The position numbers and the translations under genes are program-made. Below, piece by piece: positions 11,861-22,663 of a DNA stretch of 64,000 bases (position 1 is its first letter; every line of letters starts with the position of its first letter). The stretch comes from Saccopteryx bilineata (lineage: Eukaryota; Chordata; Mammalia; Chiroptera; Emballonuridae), in contig NC_089496.1 in NCBI RefSeq assembly GCF_036850765.1, positions 103,681,767-103,745,766 on the forward strand, given 5' to 3'. A model generated the notes under the pieces. It was not told the DNA's origin and ran no database searches. It saw nothing but the letters and a program-made list of their open reading frames with translations.

Positions 11861-13619
11861 CAGAAAGTTGAACTGTTCCTATCATTAAATTAGATCATCA
11901 TTACTGGCCAGTGGGTTGGCTGTGCAGAAGCCCCAGCTAGGGGGAAGTGTGTTCTGCGGGCACAGGATGGCGGGCTGAGCCTGGGGCAGTCGTCTCCACT
12001 CGGAATCTGCAGGGAGTGGTTCTGAAAGTCTCCCTTCTGATTGGCTCACATTCGGAGCAGGCTTGCCCTTCGGGTCTGGCCGTGGGACACACACTGAGCC
12101 TAGAAAGGGTGCCTTCGATGGCACCTCTTAGGAGGCACCTTGTTGCTACTTAAAGTGGCATTACCCCTAGTGGGTCAGGAAGCAGGACTCCCATTTGCCC
12201 ACGGGGCCTGGCCCAGGCTGAGCAGCTGGGGTGCACACTGCCCCTCAGAGTCGGTGTCGGGGGTGGGGGCTCTCGGGAGACAGCAGCTGGGTGTGGGGCC
12301 AGGAGTGCCACAACTTCGCGATCTGCTTATTGTCCCTGACAAATAATCATACAATAAAGACAGAAACGTGCTTGCACCCATCAGTCACAGGTGCTGATAA
12401 TAGTTCACCTAATTACTTCATTATTTTTTGCCACTCCAAAAAGCAGTTTGTATTTACAGTCCCGTATATGGGCCTCTATTACTACCACTTACTGTGCCGA
12501 TTCCAGCAATTCTGAGATGTCTCCCAGGGCTGGAACAAGTAGAATCTTGTTTTTCTTGATTTCCCCCGGGGAGGGGGGGGAGGGGGGGAGAGAGGAGGAG
12601 TCTGAGGAAAAAAGACCTGGCCGGCATCGACCCACAATAGCTCATCTAAGATGAGTGATAAATGATGGGTGATTTTTGAAACGCTAGAATTCTAAAACAA
12701 AACAAACAGATCCTATCCTGTGTGTTACGTGGCCAGCTGTGGCGAGAGAGGGAAGAGGTTGAATTGAACCGCCCCGGGCCTGCACCCAAGACGGAAGAGT
12801 GCTCGGACCCCAGCCCTGCGTCATTAGGTTGGAAGCGGAGCTGGAAACAGTCTCCCGGGACCTGTCGTCCTAATGAATACCAGGCCACAAATTAACGAAG
12901 TGGGTTTGGAAAAACATTGTGAATTTTAGTCACTCAAGCATCAGTAAATCTGCTAGAAGTCAGGGCTGGTTGTTTATAGCTTGTTAAGATGTTGATTGTT
13001 TACAAATTACATTTTGCCTTTGAAAAAGTGGGCACCTCTCAGCGGCTCCTTGTCACTCATCGCTTGCTGGGGTGCTTCCTGCCAGGGATAAAGGCTGCCT
13101 GCTGTTAGCCGATCTAATTGCTGCAGCTCTCGGCTTTGGGCCCCTTCCTCCCCTCTGTCCCTTCTCTTTCTTAGCCCTAGACTTTGAAATCATTCTTAGA
13201 CCCAGTGCCCCGGCAGCAGTGTTTCTCGAAGGCCCCTGAGTCCTGCACAGCCTACTGTGCGCGCATTTCTGCAGATACTTGGATGAGTGAATGCAGAGCG
13301 CTGCCCGTGCCCACCCAGGGTCCCCCTGCCTTTCTAAGAGGCTTCGGGGGCCCGATTTACACACCTTGGCTCATTTGCAAGGTCAGGAGCCAAAGGCAAG
13401 TAAGCGAGAAAAGAGTCACACAGGCTACTGATTGTCAAGAAGACTGACCATGTCAGAGAATGTTGGGGATCCTGCACCCTAATTCCCTCCTCTGACTGTG
13501 ACCCAGAGGGGAGGTATCAGGTGCAAAGCCTCATGGGGTTGAGACGACACAGCCAGGAGCAGAACGCAGGGCCGCTGACTTCCTGTGCACACAGCGCCTC
13601 TCGGAGCTGCTTTCCTCTG
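11861..13619. other. Unique sequence with a G-rich tract
   Basis: I see no gene. At 12564-12593 a G-rich stretch (runs of 4, 9 and 7 G) could form a G-quadruplex. Short open frames on both strands are not recognisable. Confidence 0.5.
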
Positions 13620-14393
13620 TCTCCTTCCCTCCCTTCCTCTCTTCCTTCTTTCCTCCCTCCTTCCCTCCCTTCCTCTCTTCCTTCTTTCCTCCCTCCTTCC
13701 CTCCCTTCCTCTCTTCCTTCTTTCCTCCCTCCTTCCCTCCCTTCCTCTCTTCCTTCTTTCCTCCCTCCTTCCCTCCCTTCTTCTCTTCCTTCTTTCCTCC
13801 CTCCTTCCCTCCCTTCTTCTCTTCCTTCTTTCCTCCCTCCTTCCCTCCCTTCTTCTCTTCCTTCTTTCCTCCCTCCTTCCCTCCCTTCTTCTCTTCCTTC
13901 TTTCCTCCCTCCTTCCCTCCCTTCTTCTCTTCTTTCTTTCCTCCCTCCTTCCCTCCCTTCTTCTCTTCCTTCTTTCCTCCCTCCTTCCCTCCCGTCCTCT
14001 CTTCCTTCTTTCCTCCCTCCTTCCCTCCCTTCCTCTCTTCTTCTTTCCTCCCTCCTTCCCTCCCTTCCCCTCTTCCTTCTTTCCTCCCTCCTTCCCTCCC
14101 TTCCTCTCTTCCTTCTTTCCTCCCTCCTTCCCTCCCTTCCTCTCTTCCTTCTTTCCTCCCTCCTTCCCTCCCTTCCTCTCTTCCTTCTTTCCTCCCTCCT
14201 TCCCTCCCTTCCTCTCTTCCTTCCCTTCCTCCCTCCTTCCCTCCCTTCCTCTCTTCCTTCTTTCCTCCCTCCTTCCCTCCCTTCCTCTCTTCCTTCTTTC
14301 CTCCCTCCTTCCCTCCCTTCCTCTCTTCCTTCCTTCCTTCCTTCCTCCTTCCCTCCCTTCCTCTCTTCCTTCCTTCCTTCCTTTCTTTTTTTC
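13620..14393. repeat. 36-bp polypyrimidine minisatellite, about 21 units
   Basis: The plus strand is almost pure C/T for about 770 bp and repeats with an exact 36-base period, visible from the recurring CCTCTCTTCC at 13636, 13672 and 13708. Units fall in blocks: four with CCTCTC, then six with CTTCTC (about 13780-13965), then about eleven mostly with CCTCTC. Single units carry a G (near 13994), a 2-bp loss (near 14040) or CCCC (near 14066). The 3' edge decays to TTCC tetramers. Such mirror-symmetric homopurine tracts can form triplex (H-) DNA. All six frames lack stops here only because the composition excludes them. Confidence 0.95.
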
Positions 14394-14398
14394 AACAG

Positions 14399-15439
14399 GT
14401 AACCTGAGCACTTGCTCATGCAGACGGGTCCTGGAGTTACAGAGATGCATTTTTGAGGACCAGGGGCCACGAGCCCCTCCAGCGCTTCCTGACTGAGCCA
14501 GAGAAGAGACGCACTGTCTGGGGTCTGGATGTGCTCTGCTGCTTGCTGCTGCAGCTCCCAGACATTTTCCCCACGTGGTCTTGGGGGGCCCACCTCCCTG
14601 TCTATGCTTCCCGTGACCAGAGACCTGCCTGTGTTGCCTGAAGCCAGTTAGTGGCCTCTGCCCTAGGAAGTGGCTGGCGTTGGGGGAAGGGGGCACATCG
14701 ATTTCCTTTTGCAAACTAACATGCCCAATGATGTGGGCTTCTATGCCGAATGGCCACATTACAAGGGCGCCTGGTTACGGACCTGCTGCTGCCCGGCCTG
14801 AGCACTCTGACCACAGGTGGGCCTTGGTCACAGCCATCCATCACTACGTGCAGGGAAGCTTAGGTTGGGCTGGATGCCGAGAGCCGTAAGTAAGCAACAG
14901 ATCACTGTTAAAGCTGCCCTGGTCCCAGGTGAGGGCAGGCCCCAAGGCAGGGCTTCCGGCGGGTGATTTGGGCCAGAACTGCTCAGAGGACCACTCTCCA
15001 GTAGAAAGTGAGGGGCGATAGGAGGTTCCACTCCCGCCATAACCCCACCCCAGCACTGCTCTTCCCGTCCCTGCCGGGCCTCCCCCCTAGACCCCCTACG
15101 GAAAGTGACAGCAACAGCAACTGTAGCAACAAGTGCCAAGTCCCCGCCTGGGGCTCTCCTGGTGCCCTGCACTGTCGCCTGCAGGGACAACCCAGCTTGG
15201 TCTGAGTGCATGAGCTTGCACTCTGTCTAAACATTTAAGTCATGCTACACACCCCCAGAGGAAAGACCGTGAGACAAGCTGTAAGGCAGGTCCTTAAGTA
15301 ACGTCTCACTCACTGTTTCATTGTAACACTGATGAGACTGCTGTAGGAACTGGACTCTTGCTTATATCAATTAGCCTGTGGTTTCTTTATACATTGTTTT
15401 GCCCTAGTTCCAGGAACTTATCGAGGATGTTAAGACTTT
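14399..15439. other. Unique GC-rich sequence, no gene seen
   Basis: I recognise nothing specific. Frames up to 127 codons are open on both strands and overlap each other, which is typical of GC-rich non-coding DNA. The first bases follow a TTTTTTTCAACAG that mimics a 3' splice site. Confidence 0.45.
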
Positions 15440-15685
15440 ATTGTGTTATTTTTCCGGGCTGCTCCAGCAAATTGTCACAAACCAGGTAGCTTAAACCAGA
15501 AATGTCTTCTCTGGGTTTCAGAGGTTAGACGTCTGAAGTCAAGGTGTGGGCAGGGCCATGCTCCCTCCGAAGGCTCCAGGGAGGGTCCTTTCTTAGCACC
15601 TCCCAGTTTGGTGGTTGCCAGAGATACTCAAGAGTTCCTTGGCTTGTAGACATGTCACTCCAATCTCTGTCTTTGTCATCGCATA

Positions 15686-16248
15686 ATGTTGTGGGCTAAA
15701 TTATATCCCTCTGCCCCCCCCATTTATATGTTGAGCCCCAGGTCCCCTGAATGTGATTGTATTTGGAGATAAAGAGGTATTTAAGGTAAATTGTCCTCAT
15801 TAAGCTGGGTCCTAATCCAGTATGACTGGTGTTTTTATAAGAAGATTAGGACACAGATGACAGGCAAAGGGATGGCCACGTGAGGACCCAGTGAGCAGGC
15901 GGGCACCTGCAAGCCACGGAAAGGGGCCTTGGAAGAAATTACCAGATCTTTTTGCTCCATAAGATGCACTTTTTTCCCAAAAAAGTGAAGGGGGAAATGC
16001 CTGAGCATCTTATGGAGCAAAAAATATGGTATTTTATTAAATATTTTATCATACCATTTGGTTCAGAATATTTCTTTTCTTATTTTTCTCCTTAAAACCC
16101 TAGGTGTGTCTTATGGTCAGGTGCGTCTTACGGAGCGAAAAATACGGTAAATCTGCCGCTACCTTGGTCTTGGACTTCTAGTTTCCAGAACTGTGAGAAA
16201 ACAAATCTGTTATGACCTTTGGTGATGGCAGCCCAAGCAAACCAAGGA
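15686..16248 (+). mobile_element. MLT1-type LTR, sense, inserted in an older antisense LTR
   Basis: It begins TGTTGTGGGCTAAATTATAT and continues with ATATGTTGAGCCCCAGGTCC, CCTAATCCAGTATGACTGGT and TCCAGAACTGTGAGAAAACA, in the order expected of a sense MLT1 LTR. It is itself cut by a TA-flanked MITE at 15942-16147. Boundaries are approximate because no clean 5-bp duplication is left. Confidence 0.75.
15942..16147. mobile_element. TA-flanked MITE (Tc1/mariner-type), copy 1
   Basis: Ends CCAGATCTTTTTGCTCCATA (left) and AGCGAAAAATACGG (right) are imperfect inverted repeats flanked by TA on both sides. Internally it repeats CATAAGATGCAC and CATCTTATGGAGC. It has no coding capacity. It is homologous along most of its length to 36888-37103. 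TA duplications point to the Tc1/mariner superfamily; I cannot name the family with confidence. Confidence 0.8.
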
Positions 16249-16767
16249 CATGACACCACCCCTGTGTGCCTCTCGGTCTCTCGTCTTCTTATAAGGACAC
16301 TAGTCACACTGGATTAAGGGCCCATCCTACTTCAGTGTGACCTCATCACAAACTACTGCTCCAATGACTCTACTTCCAAATAAGGTCCCATTCTAAGGTT
16401 CCGGGAAGGACGTAAATTTTAGAGAGGATGCCATTCAACCCCGTGCAGTGCAGTTTGCCTAAAAGAGTAATTCCTCTTAACCCATTCTTCCTGTTGACTG
16501 TTTTTCATGCCTCTCGGTTTTCTCTCCCTCCCGGAGAGAGGTCAAGGGGCAGTGCACACCCTGACAGCTGCCACGCAAAGGACAAGAAGCTGCTATCCAC
16601 TGCCCGGGCTTCAACAGGGGCTGGGAATGTCAGTCCAGGAAGCCAAGTGATCGTAGCTGTAATTCCTCTAAACAGCCCACGCCTTACAGACCAGCAGGGA
16701 AAGGCCATGCTGCTTTCTCCAACTCTGCCCATCGGCAAGCCAACGGGGCAGCTTCAGGGCCCTCGTA

Positions 16768-17936
16768 CAGGGGTCCTCGGGTTACCATACAGTTCTGTTC
16801 CTACGGCAGTGACGTAACCTGAATTTTGGTGTAAGTCAAAATACACCCTAGCCTAAGTCACTTACCTATCCTAACACAGTTGTAAAAGCATAGAACATAA
16901 AAACACAACTAAGCCACAGAAAAAGAAAAAAGACATAAATATACTGTGCTGTATACACTGTACTGTAGGAATAGAAAACGTGACCAAAAAATGAGTGTAA
17001 AAAAATTTCTTACCTTTATTCCCGTGGTTGGCTTGCACACTGGAAGGAGCGTTGCAGTATGGGAGAGAGTGACCTATTGGGAGGAAGAAGCTGGAGAGGC
17101 AGGAGAACCTGCAGAAGGTGCTGGAGATACTGGGTCAGGGGAATCAGGATTGCCTAAGGAACATGCAGGAGACGCTGGCGATGATTCCACCTGTACTACA
17201 GGTGTTTCATCTCAAGAAGCAACTAATGTAGAGAGTACAGGGTCTGTGGCAGGCCTCTCCACCTTCTTAAAGAATTGTTCCAGGCTAGTTTGGGAGGCTG
17301 ATCTCTTCTCTTCCAAAATCTGCCCATAGCATTGCAAGGCATCCATAACAGCTCTGTAGACCTTACTGAGTCTGTCATCGCTGGGGTCCTCAGCCTGAAA
17401 TTTTGCCAACCCATCCTTTACCATAGAAAATCCTTCTGCCAAATCCTTGGTAATAAGTCTCTTGGGTTCTGGGGTTTCTATCTCTTTCTCTTCCATCAGC
17501 TGCCTCTCCAGCGGAATGAGGTCCCCAGCAGATAGCTCCTCTCTGTGTGATGCCAGAAGCTCTGTGACATCCATCGTGATGGCTTTCCTCTTCTTCGAAG
17601 CACTCTACCATCTGAAGACTTTGACTTTCATTTAAGGAAAGCCATAAGGGCCAAAAAGTCGCCAAAGCAACACAAACAGAACATTTGTGCTTTTAACAGT
17701 CCAAAACGGCCTAGGTGAGCACGCTGGGGGATGCAGACTCCCTCATTCATAGGCTGCGTTACTGCGTATTCTTCTGCTGCGCGCAGCCAAACCAGTTTGC
17801 CCATGTAGTCCGTAAGTATGACGCTGACAGCGTAAACCAAAACGCTCACATCTCAATTCTTTTAAGTTTTTATGGGAGTGATGTCGTAAACTCGAAACAT
17901 CGTATGTCGAGATTATCGTAACCTGAGGACCCCTTG
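16768..17936 (-). mobile_element. Tigger (pogo-type) DNA transposon, internally deleted
   Basis: Terminal inverted repeats CAGGGGTCCTCGGGTTAC (left) and GTAACCTGAGGACCCCTTG (right) are flanked by TA on both sides, as for Tigger/pogo elements. The length of 1169 bp is about half of an autonomous Tigger. Only the C-terminal part of the transposase is recognisable (17212-17574, minus strand), so the DNA-binding and most of the catalytic region are lost. It moved by cut-and-paste using a transposase supplied in trans and is now inert. Confidence 0.9.
17212..17574 (-). pseudogene. Remnant of Tigger transposase C-terminus
   Basis: The 120-residue open frame starts MDVTELLASHREEL and contains LIPLERQLMEEKEIE, LAEGFSMVKDGLAKFQAEDP, and a QTSLEQFFKK motif near the end. 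These match the C-terminal tail typical of pogo/Tigger transposases: the 'ELLASH…LT..DL' segment, the 'GLAKFE..DP' segment, and the '…TLDAFFKK' PCNA-interaction-like end. The catalytic DDE core should lie upstream (higher coordinates), but less than 400 bp remain before the element's end, so the gene is 5'-truncated by internal deletion. The starting Met is internal to the original protein and not a real start. No function is expected. Confidence 0.85.
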
Positions 17937-17938
17937 TA

Positions 17939-18144
17939 ACTGTTACCTGCACCTCTGATCTGTCACTGATTCAAACTTTTCCTGACCTGTTTGCTTAGAA
18001 ATGGAGTGTCAGATAGAGCAACCAGTATCTTGATCTCTTCCCATCAAGAAAATGCCAGCTCTTCTCAAGGATGGCATGGAGGTGGTGGTGGGTGGCGGCC
18101 AGGTATCTCTCGTTCTATTTATTAGAAGGAAAGAAAGAAAGTTC
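17939..18144. other. Short unassigned gap
   Basis: Unique sequence between the Tigger and MER5-type elements. Nothing recognisable. Confidence 0.4.
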
Positions 18145-18332
18145 GGTGATTCTCAGCCTTGGCCACACATTGGAATCACCTGGAGACCTTTACAAGCTAC
18201 TGACTCCCACCCAAGCCCCTCCCTCAGAGATGTTGATTGAATTGGTCCGGGGTGGAGCTGGGTATCAGGATATAACTGAAGAGTCCCAAAGTATCAATAA
18301 TTCTAATGTCTGGCCCTGGCTGAGAGCACCTG
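18145..18332 (+). mobile_element. MER5A-like hAT-Charlie MITE
   Basis: The left end GGTGATTCTCAGCCTTGGCC and the right part TAATTCTAATGTCTGGCCCT are imperfect inverted repeats. The interior AATCACCTGGAGACCTTTAC and TTGATTGAATTGGTCCGGGG follow the MER5A pattern. It is an old non-autonomous hAT element. Confidence 0.75.
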
Positions 18333-18394
18333 CTGAAAGTATCTAAGAGTCCTGAGTCATCAAGTAAGTGAAGCCTTGGGACTGGGGTGAACTT

Positions 18395-18500
18395 TAGATC
18401 ACGCACTTCAACTCCCTCACAAAAGAGACATGGAAAGTGGCACCCAGAGCACCCAAGGTCACTCAAGGTCGGCCAAAGAGGGAACCCAGAGAGACAAGAT
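18395..18500 (-). repeat. Possible MIR fragment, antisense
   Basis: AACTCCCTCACAAAAGAGAC, then CCAAGGTCACTCAAGGTC, resembles the reversed MIR core (…GAGGCCCAGAGAGG…CCAAGGTCAC…). Degraded. Confidence 0.35.
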
Positions 18501-18516
18501 GAAAACCCAGGACTAG

Positions 18517-18533
18517 GGGCGCCTAGTGGCCAC
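18517..18533 (-). promoter_or_regulatory. Candidate CTCF binding site
   Basis: The minus strand reads GTGGCCACTAGGCGCCC, matching the CCACYAGRBGGCGC core with some deviation. Unique sequence. Confidence 0.4.
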
Positions 18534-19230
18534 TGGTTTCTCCTAGACTAGAGTTCTTCTTTCCTTGCTGCAAATGAGCATATTTCATGATTTGGTCCAG
18601 CCCACTGCTCTGCCTTCTTTTCCCCCAAACATCAGCTGTTATTACTGCTAGTATTCTTATTGTTGTTATTAGTGTCATTACTATTTTTAGTGTCTCTCTT
18701 CTTTTAAATGTTATTAAAATTATTGGTGTGACCTTGGTTAATAAGATAAGGTTCAATTGTACACTTCTATAACACATCATGTATAAACTGCATTGTGTAG
18801 AAGAGGGGAAAAGGGGTCAAATATATGGTGACAGAAAGACACTTGACCTTGGGTGGCAATCGACCTTTTTATGAAGTCTGCAAGCTTTTACTGACCTAGT
18901 ATGTACTGGCCCAAATACTCTATCTTATTTCAGCTACACTTGAAAATGTGCTACTCTCTCCCTATTGTTTTGATGCCTAATCGAATTGGCATCAGAAGGA
19001 GAAAACCAGTATCCCAGAGCCACACAAACTGAGCACTGGCCAGTCTTTGGCCAGGTGAGAGCAGGGATTGCTCTCAGAAAACACTCCACTCCTCACACAC
19101 CTGTGGAAAGTCCCCCTGATCTCCTGACCTCCTGTGACTGCTTAGAAAGTAAGGGCTCAGCTTGCTGATGTTGACAGCCATAAGTGGCCTCATTTTCCCC
19201 GTCAGCCTTTGCAACTTGTCTACTTTATTT
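18534..19230. other. Unique, unassigned sequence
   Basis: No gene is visible. It includes an AT-rich run of TTATTA-type repeats (18640-18730). Confidence 0.45.
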
Positions 19231-19608
19231 TATTTATTTATTTATTTCTGAAGTGAGAAGCAGGAAGGCAGAGAGACAGACTCCCGCATGCACCTGACCG
19301 GGATCCACCTGGCATGCCCACTAGGGGGCGATGCTCTGCCCATCTGGGGCATTGCTTTGTTGCAACTGAGGCCATTCTAGCGCCTGAGATGGAGGCCATG
19401 CAGCCATCCTCAGCGCCCGGGCTAACTTTGCTCCCATGGGGCCTTGGCTGCAGGAGGTGCAGGAGGGGAAGAGAGAAACAGAGAGGAAGGAAAAAGGGAA
19501 GGGTGGAGAAGCAGATGGGCACTTCTCCTGTGTGCCCTGACTGGGAGTCGAACCTGGGACTTCCACATACCGGGCCGATGCTCTACCACTGAGCCAACTG
19601 GCCAGGGC
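19231..19608 (-). mobile_element. tRNA-derived SINE (bat VES/Rhin-like, long type), antisense
   Basis: Reverse-oriented copy. The tRNA head is at the right end (ACTGAGCCAACTGGCCAGGG) and the body ATTCTAGCGCCTGAGATGGA lies in the middle. CTTGTCTACTTT flanks it on both sides (19215-19226 and 19609-19620). A CTCF-like CCCACTAGGGGGCGAT at 19317-19332 is intact. The tail is a TTTA-rich run rather than pure poly-T. Confidence 0.92.
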
Positions 19609-19620
19609 CTTGTCTACTTT

Positions 19621-20754
19621 ATTTTTAGAGACTGAAGAGTTGCGATTTGCATTTGAGAAACTCATAATCTGTGGCTTCGTGGCCTCCGTGTTGGCTTGGT
19701 ATTGGAGAGCAGGAAGATGGGAAGGGTCATTAAAGAGGTTGATGTTCAGGTCACGGGGGCTGAGAGTCAAGGGTCAGTGTTGTTGAAATTTGGAAATAAA
19801 AAGGGGCCTTTGTAGCCTTTAAAAATATCAGCTTAAGGAAGTTCTTTATAAAATAGTTTCTCAAGTGTATTTTTTCTTATAGTTACGATAGCCTTTTTAC
19901 TTTCATTGTTTATCTTTTAGGCTTTTCAGACTATCTTCTTGTGATTTCTTTTAAAACAGGGTCTTCTGCTCTCTCTTCCCCTACCCCATCTCTTTTCTCC
20001 AGAAAGCACATATATTACTTGAAGAATACTGACCCTTATAAGGTATATTTTCCTGTGATTTTCACACAATTTATTAACCCTGTCCTTAAGGATAATTCAA
20101 AAATAAAAATAAAGTTTAAAAAAACTACACTTTGCAGTAGTGCTCAAAGAAGTTTCATGGAAATCTTTGCAAATCACCCACTTAAAATAATGAAAGTCCA
20201 ATATAACTGTTTGCTGTCTGGGGGTACAACACTCCTCTGCTTGCTAGAAGACCTGTGGCACCCAGGGTGCTAGGACCCGTCTGCCAGGATAGGAGGGGTG
20301 AATTAAATTACCTTATATTTAGTACTGATTTTGTCCTGGGCTTGTCCAATAACAGACAACAAGCCTGGACCCGACTGGGAGCATCAGCCGGGCATGAGCG
20401 GTGTCTCCTGGGTTGTCCTATTGTCAGACCAATGCAATTGACATTTTGCTCGAGATTGGTTACAAATGTGGTTCCAATATTATTCAACAGGTGTGCATTT
20501 GGGGGCTGTGATCAGAATCACACGGTCTGGTCACCGGAGATGACAGCACTCAGCCCCCCTCTCAGGAGGTGATGCGACTTGCCTGTGTCCTGTCCTGCCG
20601 GGAAATGGAGTGGGAAGCTTGGAGGTTTCTGAAAACCATCACTTGCAAGAGAACTTAAGACTTCACCAGGTGACGATGTCAGTGTGGTCCACACTTTTGC
20701 TGGGTCCGACTTGGAGCAGGGAAGTTCACTGACGGTACAAGAAAGTCCTGTGCA
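19621..20754. other. Unique sequence, no gene seen
   Basis: No exon is recognised. A stretch at 20330-20500 with CCAATAACAGACAACAAGCC and GACCAATGCAATTGACATTT is free of repeats and could be regulatory, but this is a guess. Confidence 0.4.
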
Positions 20755-21125
20755 GGCCCTGGCCAATTGGCTCAGTGGTAGAGCATCAACCTGGTGTGTG
20801 AAAGTCCCGGGTTCGATTCCTGGCCAGGGCACACAGGAGAAGTGCCCACCTGCTTCTCCACCCCTTCCTCCCCCTCTCCTTTCTCTCTGTTTCTCTCTTC
20901 CCCTCCCACAGCCAAGGCTCCTTTGGAGCAAAGTTGGCTTGGGTGCTGAGATAGCTCCCATGACCTCTGCCTCAGGTGCTAGAATGGCTCTGGTTGCAAT
21001 GGAGCAACACCCCAGATGGGCTCCCTGGTGGGCATGCCAGGTGGATCCCAGTCAGGCACATGTGGGAGTCTATCTGACTGCCTCCCCACTTCTCATTTAA
21101 GAAAAATACAAAAAAAAAAAAAAAA
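20755..21125 (+). mobile_element. tRNA-derived SINE (bat VES/Rhin-like, long type)
   Basis: The head GGCCCTGGCCAATTGGCTC leads to a B box GGTTCGATTCC, a C/T-rich linker, the body CTCCTTTGGAGCAAAGTTGG and an A17 tail. Target-site duplications GTCCTGTGCA (20745-20754 and 21126-21135) are perfect. The CTCF-like motif is deleted in this copy. Confidence 0.93.
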
Positions 21126-21135
21126 GTCCTGTGCA

Positions 21136-22344
21136 TTCTTCCTGCATGTGGAAAGAACACCTGTGATTGCTGATTCAAACTGGCCCCACTGATGTAAACC
21201 TGAACCCTTCAGGGAGGGAGCAGTGAGGAGTCCCAGTTAGCAGGAAATGATGCTTCCCAGTAATGGACAGACATACGGCCCAATCCACACAGACCCATCC
21301 CACCCAGTGTCATTTCCTCTATGGGCAAAGTCCTTGGGTCATCCAGGCACTCATAATTGCCCAGACATGGACTCAAGTGTCATTTCCCACGTTCGACCCC
21401 AAAGCCTGAAACACACTTTCACTCCAGTGAAAAAGACTATCAAGGATTTTTTCCCTTTTGTTTAGAAAACTAAACATAAGGCTCACCCTACTGAAATCTC
21501 CTTGTCTAATGAGCCCCTGTGGGTGGGCCTGGTCCTCTGCCCACCGTCCTCTGCCTGAGAAAGGAGAGCCCTGGTCACGACAACGTGCCAGGCACCGCTC
21601 TAGGAGTCCCCGCGCTCTGGGAGGACGTCTGTCACTTAGAGCCCTTGCTGAGCCTGACCACGCAGCTTCCAAGGGAGGAGGAGGTAGGCCACTGCCCTTG
21701 GGCAGTTCAACGTGAGCTTATTTTCACACACTGCTTGGTTAGTTGCCACATGTTAAAGCATCCACAAGTGACTTCCTGAGCAAAATTCCTTTTCCTTCCC
21801 AGACATCCATAGCTGATGCCAGGTGCCAGGTCCTCCGGATGAGCACAGATCAAAGCATGCTCTCTGTCCCCTGGTAAAGCCAGGACAAAGTTCACATCGA
21901 ACAGAAGGAAGTCGTTGAGCTCTCCTTACCTCACAGATCAAACAAGGCCTTGATGGCAACAGGGCTGTCATGGAATGCCCCGTAGAGAAAAATCTGAAAT
22001 CGTGGACTGAAGGCCCCCGCCGCTGTACCCCTCAGGGCCCGTGGCCGGCATGAGTGAGCTCAGGGTCTGCTCGCCTTCCCTGCCCAGCCTCAGAGGAGAA
22101 GCACTGAGCACACGCAGCCAGCCTGCCAGGAGGAAGGTTCAGAGCTGGCACTCTGGCTGAGGCCCTGGGCAAAGACCCCGAAGCCCCAGTTCACCCAACC
22201 GTAAGCCTGGGGTCACCTGCCAGCCTGAGGTCTTTGCAGCAGCTGGAGCTGCTGACAGCAGGCGGCGGGGAGGGGAGGGGCCAGGACAACATTAACATAA
22301 AAAATAATGAGGTTGTAAAGAACAAATAAAAATAAGATGGAACT
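21136..22344. other. Unique sequence, no gene seen
   Basis: Moderately GC-rich DNA with short random frames. A small tract AGGCGGCGGGGAGGGGAGGGGCC near 22258 is purine-rich. Confidence 0.45.
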
Positions 22345-22663
22345 GCCTGACCAGGCAGTGGCGCAGTGAACAGAGCGTCGGACCAGAACATGGAGGACCC
22401 AGGTTTGAAACCCCGAGGTCGCTGACTTGCTCAACTGGTTTGAGCAAGGCTCACCAATTTGAGCCCAAGGTCGCTGGCTTGAGTGAGGGGTCACTCTGTC
22501 TGCTGAAGGCCCACGGTCAAGGCACATATGAGAAAGCAATCAATGAACAGCTAAGGTGCCACAACGAAGAATTGATACTTCTAATCTCTGCTCCTTCCTG
22601 TCTGTCCCTATTTGTCCCTCTTTCTGACTCTCTCTCTCTCTCTCTCTGTCACACATACAAAAA
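22345..22663 (+). mobile_element. tRNA-derived SINE, second type (CCTGACCAGG head)
   Basis: It starts GCCTGACCAGGCAGTGGCGC, continues GAGGACCCAGGTTTGAAACC and then reiterates TTTGAGC/CGCTGGCTTGAG units before CAAGGCACATATGAGAAAGC and a TC-rich tail with a short A run. Flanking AAGATGGAACT (22333) and AAGATGTTACT (22665) are a diverged target-site duplication. The family differs from the GGCCCTGGCC SINEs in body and head. Confidence 0.85.

Larger units (their letters stand above)
15440..16445 (-). mobile_element. MLT1-type LTR, antisense, split by a later LTR
   Basis: Two pieces form one antisense MaLR/MLT1 solo LTR. The left piece (about 15440-15685) has AAATTGTCACAAACCAGGTA, then GAAGTCAAGGTGTGGGCAGG and TTCCTTGGCTTGTAGA. 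The right piece (about 16250-16445) has CTTATAAGGACACTAGTCAC, AAATAAGGTCCCATTCTAAG and GCCATTCAACCCC. Between them lies a second, oppositely oriented MLT1-like LTR. LTRs of this old endogenous retrovirus-like family carry no protein. Confidence 0.75.

Noticed and set aside
13620..14393. Regular 36-bp periodicity resembling a CRISPR array
   Set aside because: Units are contiguous with no unique spacers, and the genome is mammalian.
14380..14398. Polypyrimidine tract followed by CAG, resembling a strong 3' splice site
   Set aside because: It is the decayed edge of the minisatellite, and no open, protein-like exon with a donor follows.
13479..14759. Very long open frames (up to 426 codons, both strands) with K/R/E/G or S/L/P/F repeats
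   Set aside because: They are translations of the 36-bp homopurine/homopyrimidine minisatellite, which cannot contain stop codons. No protein evidence or splice context.
16946..17329. 127-codon plus-strand frame rich in G, E and A
   Set aside because: It is antisense to the Tigger transposase remnant and explained by that element.
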